A stretch of 37,590 nucleotides of DNA from a virus. A program made the translations under genes and the position numbers. Within the stretch, counting starts at the first letter, position 1. Each line of letters begins with the position of its first letter. Below the pieces are notes generated by a model. It was not told where the DNA came from and did not search any database. It saw nothing but the letters and a program-made list of their open reading frames with translations. This document shows positions 1-6,299 of this stretch, piece by piece. The stretch spans positions 1 through 37,590 of IMG/VR virus record IMGVR_UViG_3300047509_000068; one strand, written 5' to 3'.

Positions 1-127
1 CGGGTATGGAAGTGCAAGGCCTGCAAGAAGCAGTTCAGCGTCAAGCTCGGGACGATCTTTGAGGATTCCGCTGTCCCGCTCGACAAGTGGCTGGCCGCGA
101 TCTGGATGCTGGCTAACAGCAAGAACG
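1..127. repeat. 127-bp terminal direct repeat, left copy
   Basis: These bases are identical to the last 127 bases of the window. The repeat lies within the zinc-ribbon part of an IS1595-type transposase, and the reading frame runs without a break from the right end into the left end. The simplest reading is a circular molecule of 37,463 bp opened at an arbitrary point. An exact overlap of this length is also typical of a short-read assembly graph overlap, so a contig beginning and ending in one repeated IS copy cannot be excluded. Confidence 0.95.
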
Positions 128-300
128 CGAACACGTCGAGGCGGGCGTCCCCCTGTACACAGATAGCGGCCGGCACTACAGCGGCCTAGAGGTCGACTAC
201 GCCCACGCGACCGTCGACCACGCCGAGCAGTACGTCAATGGGCGCGTTCACACCAACGGGATAGAGAACTTCTGGAGCCTGTTGAAGCGCGGCTTGCATC
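1..300 (+). pseudogene. IS1595-family transposase, central and C-terminal remnant (continues from 37308)
   Basis: The frame from the right end continues here (VWKCKACKKQF...WLAAIWMLANSKN) and stops at 187-189. Just after this, a different frame from about 159 encodes a typical IS1595 catalytic C-terminus: YTDSGRHY, then HATVDHAEQYV, then VHTNGIENFWSLLKRGL. It loses similarity near base 300. The middle of the DDE domain is therefore deleted, the two parts are out of frame, and the expected end of the protein is missing. The element cannot be autonomous. Its right edge cuts into the minus-strand gene that follows the Panacea gene. Known: IS1595/ISXO2 transposases have an N-terminal zinc ribbon and a DDE-type domain with the HTN-IE-FWS-LKR motif. 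Confidence 0.85.
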
Positions 301-440
301 ACTTCAAGCCTGTCCTCTATTTCAGCGTCGCTAATCGTCTCGCCGCGTTGGGCGAGCTCGGCTCGAAGGATCGCTATTGAACCGGCGAGGTCGGGGCCTT
401 CAATGAATCCGCCGCAGCGAAGGCGGTTAGTTCCAGCCAT
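186..440 (-). pseudogene. Truncated gene downstream of the Panacea gene
   Basis: An 84-codon minus-strand frame starts at 440 and overlaps the end of the Panacea gene by 14 bases, as expected for the second gene of a two-gene operon. Only the first 45 or so residues look native (GFIEGPDLAGSIAILRAEL, then an acidic helix). From about base 300 the frame runs antisense through transposase sequence, so the native C-terminus has been replaced. Panacea-domain antitoxins usually sit beside a toxin, so this may be a disarmed toxin. The visible part is too short to assign a toxin family. Confidence 0.4.
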
Positions 441-978
441 GCAGAGAGGCTAGTTCCTCTCCACGACGGACATCTTCGTCCGTAACGCCCCTAACGCCTG
501 TGCCAAGGAACACGGTGTTGTACGGAATCGGCTCCTTGTACTTCGCAAGCTTCCATCCAAGCTCCTTATGCGAGAGACCGCTCAAATAGGAGGCGCTCTC
601 GTATCCGTAGCGACGGAGGATCGTCTCGACGATCCCGAGGTCGTCCTCTGTGAACGGGGCCATGCGCGGATCGCGGGTCGCCGTTACGTGCTGGAGCGGC
701 TTCCCGTAGTAGTCGATCGTCTCCTGCTTGATGGCGGGGGGTTGCTCGGCCTCTAGATCCTTCTCCGCCATAACCCACTCGCGAGGGAAGTGGCCGTGTT
801 CCCACTTCTCGTAGGTCGCTCCCGTGATCGGCCTACCGGTCCGAGCGTAGGCGGTGAAGTCCGAGAGCATCAGGAGCTTCATCAGCTTCACGTGACCGAG
901 TGCAGCCTCGGGATCAAGCCGTCTAGCGATGTAGACGATCAGCTCGTAGAACTTCGCTTGGTTGAACCCCTCTGCCAT
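427..978 (-). CDS. Panacea-domain (SocA-like, DUF4065) protein, probable antitoxin
   Basis: The 183-residue protein matches the Panacea pattern. An N-terminal helix is followed by LGHVKLMKLLMLSDF (about residues 27-41), then GRPITGATYEKWEHGHFP, and a C-terminal SHKELGWKLAKYKEPIPYNT block. The family length (about 150-200 residues) fits. Known: Panacea proteins act as antitoxins for many unrelated toxins and also occur as phage-associated GepA/SocA-type proteins. The start at 978 is preceded on the minus strand by TAGGAG at a suitable distance. It is one of very few minus-strand genes in the window, divergent from the genes at 1083 onward, and its expected partner downstream is truncated by an IS remnant. 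A role as an orphan antitoxin or anti-defence factor is inferred. Confidence 0.75.
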   Translation of the reverse strand: MAEGFNQAKFYELIVYIARRLDPEAALGHVKLMKLLMLSDFTAYARTGRPITGATYEKWEHGHFPREWVMAEKDLEAEQPPAIKQETIDYYGKPLQHVTATRDPRMAPFTEDDLGIVETILRRYGYESASYLSGLSHKELGWKLAKYKEPIPYNTVFLGTGVRGVTDEDVRRGEELASLHGWN

Positions 979-1082
979 CTAGCCCACTCCTAACCCTATG
1001 CGGTTGCCTACGTGCTGCAGATGGACCATGCTTCGGGCTGGCTCTGCAAGTTCCTGGTACCAAAAACTACTGACGGCCTCGG

Positions 1083-1313
1083 ATGGCAAGGCCCAGAGAA
1101 GCCCCTACTACAAAGGTGAATATCGCTGAGTTCGCCAACGGCGAGCTAGACCTTCTTAGTACCGTTTTGACCAACCGCGCTAAGAAGGTCGTCTCGCGCC
1201 CACGGATTCTCGGTGCGCTCGTCCTAGCGGCCCGCCAGCTGCCCCCGGAGGTCGTCGAAGCCCTCTTCCCGGCCTACGACGAGGAGGCCGCACGATTCAT
1301 TCCAGATGAGTAG
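1083..1313 (+). CDS. Small unknown protein
   Basis: A 76-residue protein, hydrophilic at its N-terminus, followed by a helical segment LDLLSTVLTNRAKKVVSRPRILGALVLAARQLPPEVVEALF. The pattern of basic and hydrophobic residues would suit a small DNA-binding or helper protein, but no family is recognised. Its stop overlaps the start of the next gene by 8 bases, so the two are probably co-translated. It is divergent from the Panacea gene across about 100 bases in which no clear promoter hexamer pair is visible. Confidence 0.5.
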   Translation: MARPREAPTTKVNIAEFANGELDLLSTVLTNRAKKVVSRPRILGALVLAARQLPPEVVEALFPAYDEEAARFIPDE

Positions 1314-1509
1314 TGACCGTCTCGCGAACACCCGGAGCCGGGAGTACAGTCGAGGGGTGGCTGACGCGTCCCAGGGCAACCCGACCCCCTTCGAGCGGTT
1401 GGAGCGCATGACGAAGCAGTTGCTCTCCGTGCCGAAGAGAGAGCTAGACGCTCGCGTCGAGCAGGCGAAGCAGGAGTCGAAGCGCCGCCGGGGCCGGGCG
1501 GCTAGCTGA
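1306..1509 (+). CDS. Small basic unknown protein
   Basis: A 67-residue protein with a segment FERLERMTKQLLSVPKRELDARVEQ followed by a lysine/arginine-rich tail (KRRRGRAAS). The FxRLxxxxKxLLxVPKxELD pattern recurs in small uncharacterised proteins carried by phages and actinobacterial genomes; I know no function for it. It overlaps the preceding gene by 8 bases, which indicates a two-gene unit. Confidence 0.55.
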   Translation: MSSDRLANTRSREYSRGVADASQGNPTPFERLERMTKQLLSVPKRELDARVEQAKQESKRRRGRAAS

Positions 1510-1851
1510 ACGCCTGGGCGCTGCACCCCAACCCGGCCCTCATCGCCACCTTACGTCCTGCCGATAACGTGGGCCAGATGGCCACCAAGGACAGGTCCGA
1601 CTGCTGCTCCTGCCAGACTGCGACAGCAGTGGTGGACTCGCCTCGGTTGACGCCAAATGCGAAAACGCCGCGGAGGATCCCCGAGGCACGCCGAGAACCG
1701 TTCTGGAAGACTGGCCGAAGAGCTAGTAGGCCGGGGGTCGGCCCCGCGTCGACCATGTTCGCATCTGTACCGTCCGGTCAGGCGTTCCACCAAGGAGAGC
1801 CGCAATAAAATCGCGGCCTGCGCCGTCTCAGTAAGTAGAAGGGGGCATCGC
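1510..1851. other. Intergenic stretch with a possible promoter
   Basis: No convincing gene is seen. The open frames here are antisense or have poor codon patterns. A -10-like TAAAAT at 1806-1811 lies about 40 bases upstream of the GTG at 1852, but the -35 region is weak (TTCCAC at 1785-1790, spacer 15). This is the likeliest promoter position for the gene at 1852. Confidence 0.35.
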
Positions 1852-2097
1852 GTGTCGGTCAAGTTCATCGTCGAGGTCGACGGAGAAAAGAGAGAAGTAG
1901 AGCTGCCGGATGAGGTGTTCCGCGATCTGGCCCTCATCGCTTCTCGGAACGGGCTCAGCCTCGCGGCGGCACTAACGCAGGCTGTCGCGAACGAGAAGTT
2001 CCTTGAGGAACAGCAGGCGTCGGGTGCGAAGCTCCTGATCGAAGACGGCAAGAATCTCCGCGAACTTGTCCGTGTCCGAGAGCGCCAACTAGTTTAG
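1852..2097 (+). CDS. Ribbon-helix-helix-like small protein
   Basis: An 81-residue protein. A beta-strand-like N-terminus (VKFIVEVDGEKREVELPDEVFRDL) is followed by an amphipathic pair LALIASRNGLSLAAALTQAVANEKFLEEQ and a conserved-looking GAKLLIEDGKNLRELV tail. This layout is that of small ribbon-helix-helix (CopG-like) proteins common in actinobacterial and cyanobacterial accessory DNA. The GTG start was chosen because GAAGGGGG lies 8-12 bases upstream; longer in-frame extensions have no ribosome site and poor composition. It may regulate itself or the adjacent genes, but no operator is obvious. Confidence 0.55.
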   Translation: MSVKFIVEVDGEKREVELPDEVFRDLALIASRNGLSLAAALTQAVANEKFLEEQQASGAKLLIEDGKNLRELVRVRERQLV

Positions 2098-2104
2098 GTC
2101 CATC

Positions 2105-2551
2105 ATGGCTGATGATGACGACGCGCCCCCTCCGGCTGAGTCGTTTCAATATCGCCTAGGGCCCGAATTCGAGCCTCTTTCGCTGTACCGCCGTGGCAGC
2201 GAGTACACGACCGACGAACTCCGCGAGAAGGCTCGACGTGAACTCGCGCTTATGCTTGCGTTGCTCGTCTTTTCCCTTGCGCTGCTCATCGTCATCTTCC
2301 TTGCAACGAATATGTTGAGCGGCTCGGAGGCCAAAGACCTTGCAGCAGCCCGGCCTCGACGACGACTCGCAGGAGAACGTGTTTTTGCTCCTCGAACCAG
2401 AGGAGTCGGGGTGATGAGAACAAGATTGCGCCCCCGGCTGCAACCCGCAAGGGACCTGGCCGAGGGGCAGAAAGGCAGCGGCCCGGAGGGTTCCCCGGGC
2501 CACCTGGTCTCCGATTACTTGGGGGGCGCCTACGCAGGGGAAGGTGTTTAG
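2105..2551 (+). CDS. Small membrane protein; C-terminal part uncertain
   Basis: The first 80 or so residues look real: an acidic proline-rich start, a polar segment with YTTDELREKARRE, then one strong membrane helix LALMLALLVFSLALLIVIFLA (about residues 47-67). After residue 75 the frame becomes arginine-rich and unlike a native protein. A different frame from 2319 gives an acidic continuation (LQQPGLDDDSQENVFLLLEP) that ends at 2412-2414. A frameshift near 2320 is possible, but neither version can be confirmed. Function unknown. ATG at 2105 lies 7 bases after the previous stop. Confidence 0.45.
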   Translation: MADDDDAPPPAESFQYRLGPEFEPLSLYRRGSEYTTDELREKARRELALMLALLVFSLALLIVIFLATNMLSGSEAKDLAAARPRRRLAGERVFAPRTRGVGVMRTRLRPRLQPARDLAEGQKGSGPEGSPGHLVSDYLGGAYAGEGV

Positions 2552-2636
2552 CCCACCTTCTTGGAGTGCAATTCTCCCGCCCTCCACGATCTCGGAAAGC
2601 CGAATCTCATTGTACGCCGAGACAGGGAGTCCTGCG

Positions 2637-2810
2637 ATGCCGCCTGAAAAGAATATGACCGGGAAGCCGAGGCCCGTTCCGGAGGACGTAAAGAAGAAGC
2701 AGGATCCCGCGTACTCGGAGGCCAACTTCGACCACGCCTTGTGGCGAGCTACGAAGCGGCTAGGGATCCGCCTCCCCGGCAAACGCGGTCGAGGATCGTC
2801 CAAAAGATAG
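2637..2810 (+). pseudogene. Small protein truncated by IS1595 remnant
   Basis: From ATG 2637 the 57-residue frame reads MPPEKNMTGKPRPVPEDVKKKQ, then YSEANFDHALWRATKR. The FDHALWRATKR stretch resembles small uncharacterised proteins with an F-D-x-A-L-x-x-A-x-R motif. The last 16 residues or so are the antisense of the transposase remnant on the other strand, so the native C-terminus is probably missing. ATG 2637 is preferred over the longer frame from 2544 because the extra N-terminus is serine/proline-rich and unlikely. Confidence 0.4.
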
Positions 2811-3030
2811 GCCGCTCGTCTTTCCGGTGATTCCACCGGAAGGTGTACTCGTCCAAGTAGTTCGGCAGGTACTTCGCGCTGACCGAATGATGGGCGCCGC
2901 GGACGCTGTTCTTGAACAAGGCGAAGAACGACTCGATCGAGTTCGTCGTCGCGCCGTCCGCAGCCACATACACGCGCTGCTTGTGATTGATGCGGCGGTG
3001 GCCCTTGTACTCGCGCCCGATCCCGACGTA
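2749..3030 (-). pseudogene. IS1595-family transposase, C-terminal remnant (second copy)
   Basis: Read on the minus strand, the sequence gives YVGIGREYKGHRRINHKQ, then a VYVAADGATTNSIESFFALFK block, then the YLPNYLDEYTFRWNHRKD block. This is the canonical end of the IS1595 DDE domain, including the T-N-S-I-E-S-F-F motif and the final FRWNHR. Upstream (above 3030) the frame has no transposase similarity and meets a stop near 3090, so the N-terminal two thirds are gone. It differs clearly from the remnant at the window ends, so it comes from a different family member. Confidence 0.85.
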
Positions 3031-3278
3031 TAGTGGGTCACTTTGGAAGCTGACCCACCACCGTTCTGACGCGCCTTCACGCTTTGCTCATAGGAGGGTG
3101 AGATAGTCAGACCTCGAAGCTCTCTACCGAGAGCCGACGACCGAGGTGAGCCAAATAAGTCATCCCCCGTACAAGGACTGACGATGGAACCGCGTGCCGC
3201 CTCTGGCCTTGAGTTCGTATCGACAGGAAGCCGCCCGTTGCCGGGCGAGGTCGCGCAAGCGCATAGGGAGCTTGGATC
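3031..3278. other. Gene-free stretch after IS remnant, with a two-part hairpin
   Basis: No gene is supported here. A stem-loop lies at 3111-3147: outer arms ACCTCG/CGAGGT enclosing a tight GCTCTC-TACC-GAGAGC hairpin. No T-tract follows, so a terminator role is uncertain. AGGGAG at 3265-3270 is the probable ribosome site for the gene starting at 3279. Confidence 0.4.
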
Positions 3279-3677
3279 CTGAAACTGTGGTGTGCCGCCC
3301 TCGTCAGCGGAGTGTCGTTGGCGGTCGCCCCCGTCGCGCACCCTTCACCCATGCCTGTGCGCTGGCATGCGCCGCGCGCGTGGCTAGGCAGCCCGCCGAG
3401 CAGAAGCCATCCCTACGGGACAGGTGCATGGTGCATCCACGAACGCGAAGCTGCCTGGAACGACGAGTCGGCGTCGCAGCAGGGCGGAATGCAAGAGGAT
3501 TACGGGTTCCAGCACACCTACGGGCTCGAGTTCGTACGGCGGTGGGGCGACGCCGGCCACTGGCCGGCGTGGGCGCAGCTCGAGGCGGCATGGCGCGCCT
3601 ATCACGGCTACCACGGCTACAAGGCGCGCGGCTGGTCGCCGTGGCCGAACACCTCCCGGATGTGCGGCCTTAGATGA
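3279..3677 (+). CDS. Secreted lysin/transglycosylase-like protein, probable CTG start
   Basis: The C-terminal 85 or so residues have a W/Y-rich fold signature: WCIHEREAAWND, then GGMQEDYGFQHTYG, WPAWAQLEAAWRAYHG and WSPWPNTSRMCGL. This resembles the short transglycosylase/lysozyme-like domain attached to secreted proteins in Thermoleophilia-type actinobacteria (from memory of the family). The only ATG/GTG start in frame is GTG 3312. Beginning at CTG 3279 adds LKLWCAALVSG and completes a signal peptide (through SLAVAPVA), and AGGGAG lies 8 bases upstream of that CTG. The gene ends in an ATGA overlap with the HNH gene. It may act on peptidoglycan as an accessory to the main endolysin at 29978. 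Confidence 0.6.
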   Translation: MKLWCAALVSGVSLAVAPVAHPSPMPVRWHAPRAWLGSPPSRSHPYGTGAWCIHEREAAWNDESASQQGGMQEDYGFQHTYGLEFVRRWGDAGHWPAWAQLEAAWRAYHGYHGYKARGWSPWPNTSRMCGLR

Positions 3678-3946
3678 CCTGCGCGATGGCGTCCCTCGAC
3701 CCTGACTGCGAGCCCGGCCTTGAGCGCCACCATATTCTGCCGCGCCAGAAGCTGCGGCAGGCTGGGCACGCCGACAAGATCACGGATGCGCGCGACATCC
3801 TCGTCCTTTGCACCCGCCATCATCGGCGGAACCACAGCGGGCGGCAGCCTGTCCCGAGGGCTGTGCTCGACCTCGCCGTCGAGACCGGGCTTGAGTGGTA
3901 CCTAGCGAAGCACTACCCCGCAACCGAAACGGAGGGCAAGCAATGA
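3674..3946 (+). CDS. HNH-type nuclease-like protein
   Basis: A 90-residue protein with LERHHILPRQKL (His19-His20) and LVLCTRHHRRNHSG (His49-His50, Asn53-His54), the beta-beta-alpha metal core of HNH endonucleases. It is short but complete for the minimal fold. ATG overlaps the previous stop by 4 bases. Phage HNH proteins assist packaging or act as homing or nicking enzymes. This one is 1.7 kb from the terminase-linked HNH gene, so a DNA-processing role in replication is equally possible. Confidence 0.7.
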   Translation: MTCAMASLDPDCEPGLERHHILPRQKLRQAGHADKITDARDILVLCTRHHRRNHSGRQPVPRAVLDLAVETGLEWYLAKHYPATETEGKQ

Positions 3947-4179
3947 GCACTGCGAGCAAGGAAACCCGAGTGAAGACCACCTACCACGTCTTCGCAGAGA
4001 ACGACGGAGCCGACGGCAAGAGGTACTCGCCCATCGCCGCGAATGTGGAGGCGGCGAACAGCCAGGACGCGATCCGGAAGACCGTCAAGACGTCCGGGAG
4101 CTATGTCGCGATCCCGGCCAGGTCGTTCGTCGTGGTGAAGGTGAAGATCGAGCAGGTCTCAGTGGTCAAGCTGACCTGA
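3943..4179 (+). CDS. Unknown 78-residue protein
   Basis: A small protein with alternating beta-like segments (TTYHVFAENDG, YSPIAANVEAANSQDAIRKTV, YVAIPARSFVVVKVKIEQVSVVKLT). No family is recognised. The start at 3943 overlaps the preceding stop (ATGA), and the composition is typical of the phage genes around it. It is the last gene before the interleaved inverted repeats at 4213-4289. Confidence 0.65.
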   Translation: MSTASKETRVKTTYHVFAENDGADGKRYSPIAANVEAANSQDAIRKTVKTSGSYVAIPARSFVVVKVKIEQVSVVKLT

Positions 4180-4212
4180 TTCTCGCATCGGGGGGTGGGA
4201 AGATGACTGGAT

Positions 4213-4289
4213 GGCGACGAACCGGCTCTCACTCCCTTGAGCCCAGACCGCGACCGAACGGTTCGTCGCCTAACGGCGCGGTCTGGGCT
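4213..4289 (+). promoter_or_regulatory. Two perfect interleaved inverted repeats (pseudoknot or alternative-stem element)
   Basis: Arm A at 4213-4224 (GGCGACGAACCG) pairs perfectly with A' at 4259-4270 (12 bp). Arm B at 4240-4252 (AGCCCAGACCGCG) pairs perfectly with B' at 4277-4289 (13 bp). The order A-B-A'-B' makes the two stems interleave, which is the topology of an H-type pseudoknot. With only 6 bases between A' and B' the two full stems would be strained together, so they may instead be mutually exclusive. B' ends 4 bases before the ribosome site GGAGG (4294-4298) of the replication gene. The element could control that gene's translation or form part of a replication origin; the sequence alone does not decide. 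Confidence 0.8.
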
Positions 4290-4304
4290 GAACGGAGGTA
4301 GGTT

Positions 4305-5039
4305 GTGCCCTGGGTGAAGCTCGACGACGAGTTCCCCGACCACCCGAAGGTCGTCCTCGCCGGACCTCTGGCCGGGTGGCTGCACGTGTGCGGCATCTGC
4401 TACTGCAACCGGCACCTGACTGACGGGTTCATCCCTCGAGCTGCAGCGCACCGGCTCGCGAACTTCGAGCACGTCGGCCTCACAGGCACCGACGACGCCC
4501 TTGTCGCGGTCGGTGAGGCTGTCGACTGCAAGCAGCTCGCTGCGGTCCTGTGCGACGCTGGGATCTGGGAGGAAGTTGCCGGCGGATACCGCATCCACGA
4601 CTACCTCGACTACCAGCCGAGCAAGGCTGACATCGAGGAGATACGTCGGCAGAAGCAAGCAGCTGGTAGAGCAGGTGGTATAGCAGCTGCTAAAGCACGT
4701 GCTGGTGCACGAGCTATGGCACCTGTTATAACAGTCGCCGTAGCAGAATCCAAGCCCGTACCCAAGCCCAATCCCAATGAAGAGAAGGTCCTAGCCCTTG
4801 CAGTAGACGTGGAAGGGCTTGGGCTTCAAGAAACACTTTGGAGACGGCTCTGTGCTGCTGCCGGCGCGAAGGATGCCGACGCCATCCAGAAGCTCGAGCG
4901 GACGATCCGCGCGAACCGTTGCAGCGAACGCGACATCGTCTGCGCGATCGAAGCAGCCACCGGGCCCGGAGTCCGAGACGCGCTTGGCGTCGCCCTCTCC
5001 GAGCTCAAAAAGCGTTCAGCCGAACGAGCCACGACATGA
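4305..5039 (+). CDS. Replisome-organiser-like replication protein
   Basis: A 244-residue protein. Residues 1-110 have the pattern of phage replication initiators of the N-terminal replisome-organiser/DnaD type: WVKLDDEFPDHPKVVLAG, WLHVCGICYCNRHLTDGFIP, then AGIWEEVAGGYRIHDYLDYQ. Residues 115-160 are an alanine/proline-rich linker. The C-terminus (about 170-240) is helical, as expected for a DnaD-like tail. GTG 4305 has GGAGG 6 bases upstream. It probably binds the phage origin and recruits host helicase (family knowledge). The base composition around 4660-4800 is slightly lower in GC within the linker. The structured leader just upstream suggests controlled expression. Confidence 0.65.
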   Translation: MPWVKLDDEFPDHPKVVLAGPLAGWLHVCGICYCNRHLTDGFIPRAAAHRLANFEHVGLTGTDDALVAVGEAVDCKQLAAVLCDAGIWEEVAGGYRIHDYLDYQPSKADIEEIRRQKQAAGRAGGIAAAKARAGARAMAPVITVAVAESKPVPKPNPNEEKVLALAVDVEGLGLQETLWRRLCAAAGAKDADAIQKLERTIRANRCSERDIVCAIEAATGPGVRDALGVALSELKKRSAERATT

Positions 5040-5245
5040 GCCGCGTCGACGAAGCCCTCGCTCTCTACCCCCACTACCGCCGGCGGCTTGAACACCTGGA
5101 GCCCCTCCTGCGCCAAGCCGAACTCGTGATCCTGACGCTTCGCCACCAGCTCCGCGACTACGATCCCCGCCTGCCAATCGAGTACGACGGCACCGCCTGG
5201 GCACCACTCGAAGCAGCATGGAAGAAGGCACACGATGGACACTGA
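5036..5245 (+). CDS. Small helical protein, unknown
   Basis: A 69-residue protein overlapping the replication gene by 4 bases (ATGA). It consists of a helix-rich segment VDEALALYPHYRRRLEHLEPLLRQAELVILTLRHQL and a short tail. It is translationally coupled to the replication gene, so a helper role in replication is possible but not shown. No family is recognised. Confidence 0.6.
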   Translation: MSRVDEALALYPHYRRRLEHLEPLLRQAELVILTLRHQLRDYDPRLPIEYDGTAWAPLEAAWKKAHDGH

Positions 5246-5258
5246 GCCGCCGTTTCAG

Positions 5259-5329
5259 AAAACTCCACACGAGCGGGGGGGGATAACGCAATTGGGCGGG
5301 GTCGGATGCTCGATTTTGCGTGGAGTTTT
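5259..5329. other. G-rich nested hairpin before HNH/terminase, candidate cos site
   Basis: Outer arms AAAACTCCAC (5259-5268) and GTGGAGTTTT (5320-5329) are perfectly complementary. A second pair CGAGC (5270-5274) and GCTCG (5308-5312) nests inside. The loop carries G-runs of about 7, 3 and 4 (GGGGGGGATAACGCAATTGG...). The position between the early genes and the HNH-small terminase pair is where cos sites of HNH-using phages are usually found, and cos sites often contain dyads and G-rich overhangs. The T-run after the right arm also makes it terminator-like. The cos assignment is inference. Confidence 0.4.
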
Positions 5330-5354
5330 TGTCCCCTACCGGGTTGCGTTGTAG

Positions 5355-5576
5355 ATGCGGTATGGGGCTGCTCATTGGCGGTTGCGGCGTGTGTTGGGGC
5401 CGGTGGTGGCGTCGGGGTCGGCTCGGTGTGCTCGGTGTGGTGGTGTTATCGGGCCCGGTGAGCCGTGGGATCTGGGTCATGTGGATGGGACGGAGCGGTA
5501 TGCGGGGCCGGAGCACAGGCGTTGTAACCGGAGCACGGCTGGTCGGCGGCAGGTGAGGGCGAGCCGTGTCTGGTAG
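5355..5576 (+). CDS. Terminase-associated HNH endonuclease
   Basis: A 73-residue protein with CARCGGVIG (Cys25, Cys28), WDLGHVDG (His42) and HRRCNRSTAGRR (His54, Cys57, Asn58), a complete zinc-bound HNH motif. An in-frame stop lies directly before ATG 5355, which fixes the upstream limit. Known: HNH proteins next to the terminase of HK97-like phages are needed with TerL for specific cutting at cos. Gene order here (HNH, one small gene, another, TerS, TerL) supports that role. The end overlaps the next gene by 11 bases. Confidence 0.8.
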   Translation: MRYGAAHWRLRRVLGPVVASGSARCARCGGVIGPGEPWDLGHVDGTERYAGPEHRRCNRSTAGRRQVRASRVW

Positions 5577-5835
5577 GGACATCCTGGAACGGCTGCGCCC
5601 GGATGGTCTGACTGAGGCCGAAGGTGCTGCGATGGACGCCCTGGTGGAAGCGACGAACGGGTATGCGGCGCTCGAGGTGGAGCACCCGTCTGAGCCAGGC
5701 GAGTTCATCGCTGCTGTGCATCGTGCGCAGGATCTGCTCGCGGTGCGTGTCGCACGGCGGGAGTATCCTGCAGGGTGGTCGAGGTTCTCGTGCAGGGTCG
5801 AGTGGGAGGTTTCTGGTGGCGCCGTGCAGGAGTAG
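5566..5835 (+). CDS. Small acidic helical protein near terminase
   Basis: An 89-residue protein starting at GTG within the HNH gene: MSGRDILERLRPDGLTEAEG, then helices MDALVEATNGYAALEVEH and EFIAAVHRAQDLLAVRVARR, and an aromatic tail. No family is recognised. Tight overlaps on both sides show it belongs to the packaging operon. Confidence 0.6.
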   Translation: MSGRDILERLRPDGLTEAEGAAMDALVEATNGYAALEVEHPSEPGEFIAAVHRAQDLLAVRVARREYPAGWSRFSCRVEWEVSGGAVQE

Positions 5836-6001
5836 CGCGCATCACAGCTCAAGGCACCATCACGCGGCTGCGGCGAAGGCGAAGCGGAAGAAGGCGCCGG
5901 GGCATAGCGTGGCGTCGCGGCATACGGGGCTGGGTGGCCGGCACGCTGGTGGTGGCGCGGTGAAGCATTCGGGCTCGTCTGGGTGCGGCGGGCACATCTG
6001 A
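5816..6001 (+). CDS. Small basic His/Lys-rich protein
   Basis: GTG 5816 opens a 61-residue frame rich in His, Ala, Lys and Gly (HHSSRHHHAAAAKAKRKKAPGH, split by short Gly/Ser stretches). It ends in a TGATG overlap with the small terminase gene. The overlap pattern and the absence of any other gene in this gap support it. Composition suggests nucleic-acid binding, but the frame is low-complexity and could be spurious. Confidence 0.4.
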   Translation: MAPCRSSAHHSSRHHHAAAAKAKRKKAPGHSVASRHTGLGGRHAGGGAVKHSGSSGCGGHI

Positions 6002-6267
6002 TGAGCGTCGTCTCTGGTGTCCGGACGGATCTGGCGGGGTTCGAGCTCCGCCAGGCGGGCGTTTCCGAGTCGGCGTTCGCTTATGCGGCTTTGGCGTTGG
6101 CGGAGCGGATGGACGATCCGGAGACGCATCCGACGTCGCTCGCGAACTGTGCGCGCGCGCTGCAGGACATCCTGGCGATGATCGTACAATCGCTGCCGCC
6201 TATGGCGGAGCGTGACGGTCTGGACGAGCTGAACGACCGCCGGTCGCGTCGACGTAAGTCCGCTTGA
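6001..6267 (+). CDS. Terminase small subunit-like protein
   Basis: An 88-residue protein: helix-rich SESAFAYAALALAERMDD, then PTSLANCARALQDILAMIVQ, then LPPMAERDGLDELNDRRSRRRK. The pattern (ALALA-R-DD, a block of helix with conserved small residues, then D-x-LD-L-x-RR) matches the short TerS-like proteins of actinobacteriophages. It would recognise the packaging site and deliver DNA to TerL. ATG overlaps the preceding stop. TerL itself begins 1.65 kb downstream; the genes between form a moron-like island. Confidence 0.65.
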   Translation: MSVVSGVRTDLAGFELRQAGVSESAFAYAALALAERMDDPETHPTSLANCARALQDILAMIVQSLPPMAERDGLDELNDRRSRRRKSA

Positions 6268-6293
6268 CACCACGGCGCACCTGAGTGTAGGTT
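6264..6293 (+). promoter_or_regulatory. Sigma70-type promoter, apparently leaderless
   Basis: TTGACA (6264-6269), 18-base spacer, TAGGTT (6288-6293). The ATG at 6300 begins 7 bases after the -10 box, where transcription would start, so the transcript would be leaderless. No ribosome site precedes 6300. Leaderless mRNAs are common in actinobacteria. Confidence 0.6.
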
Positions 6294-6299
6294 GGTGGC

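Noticed and set aside
5234-5353. 39-codon frame starting ATG 5234 in the gap before the HNH gene
   Set aside because: It runs straight through the nested hairpin and G-rich loop and has no ribosome site; it is more likely a chance frame over a DNA element.
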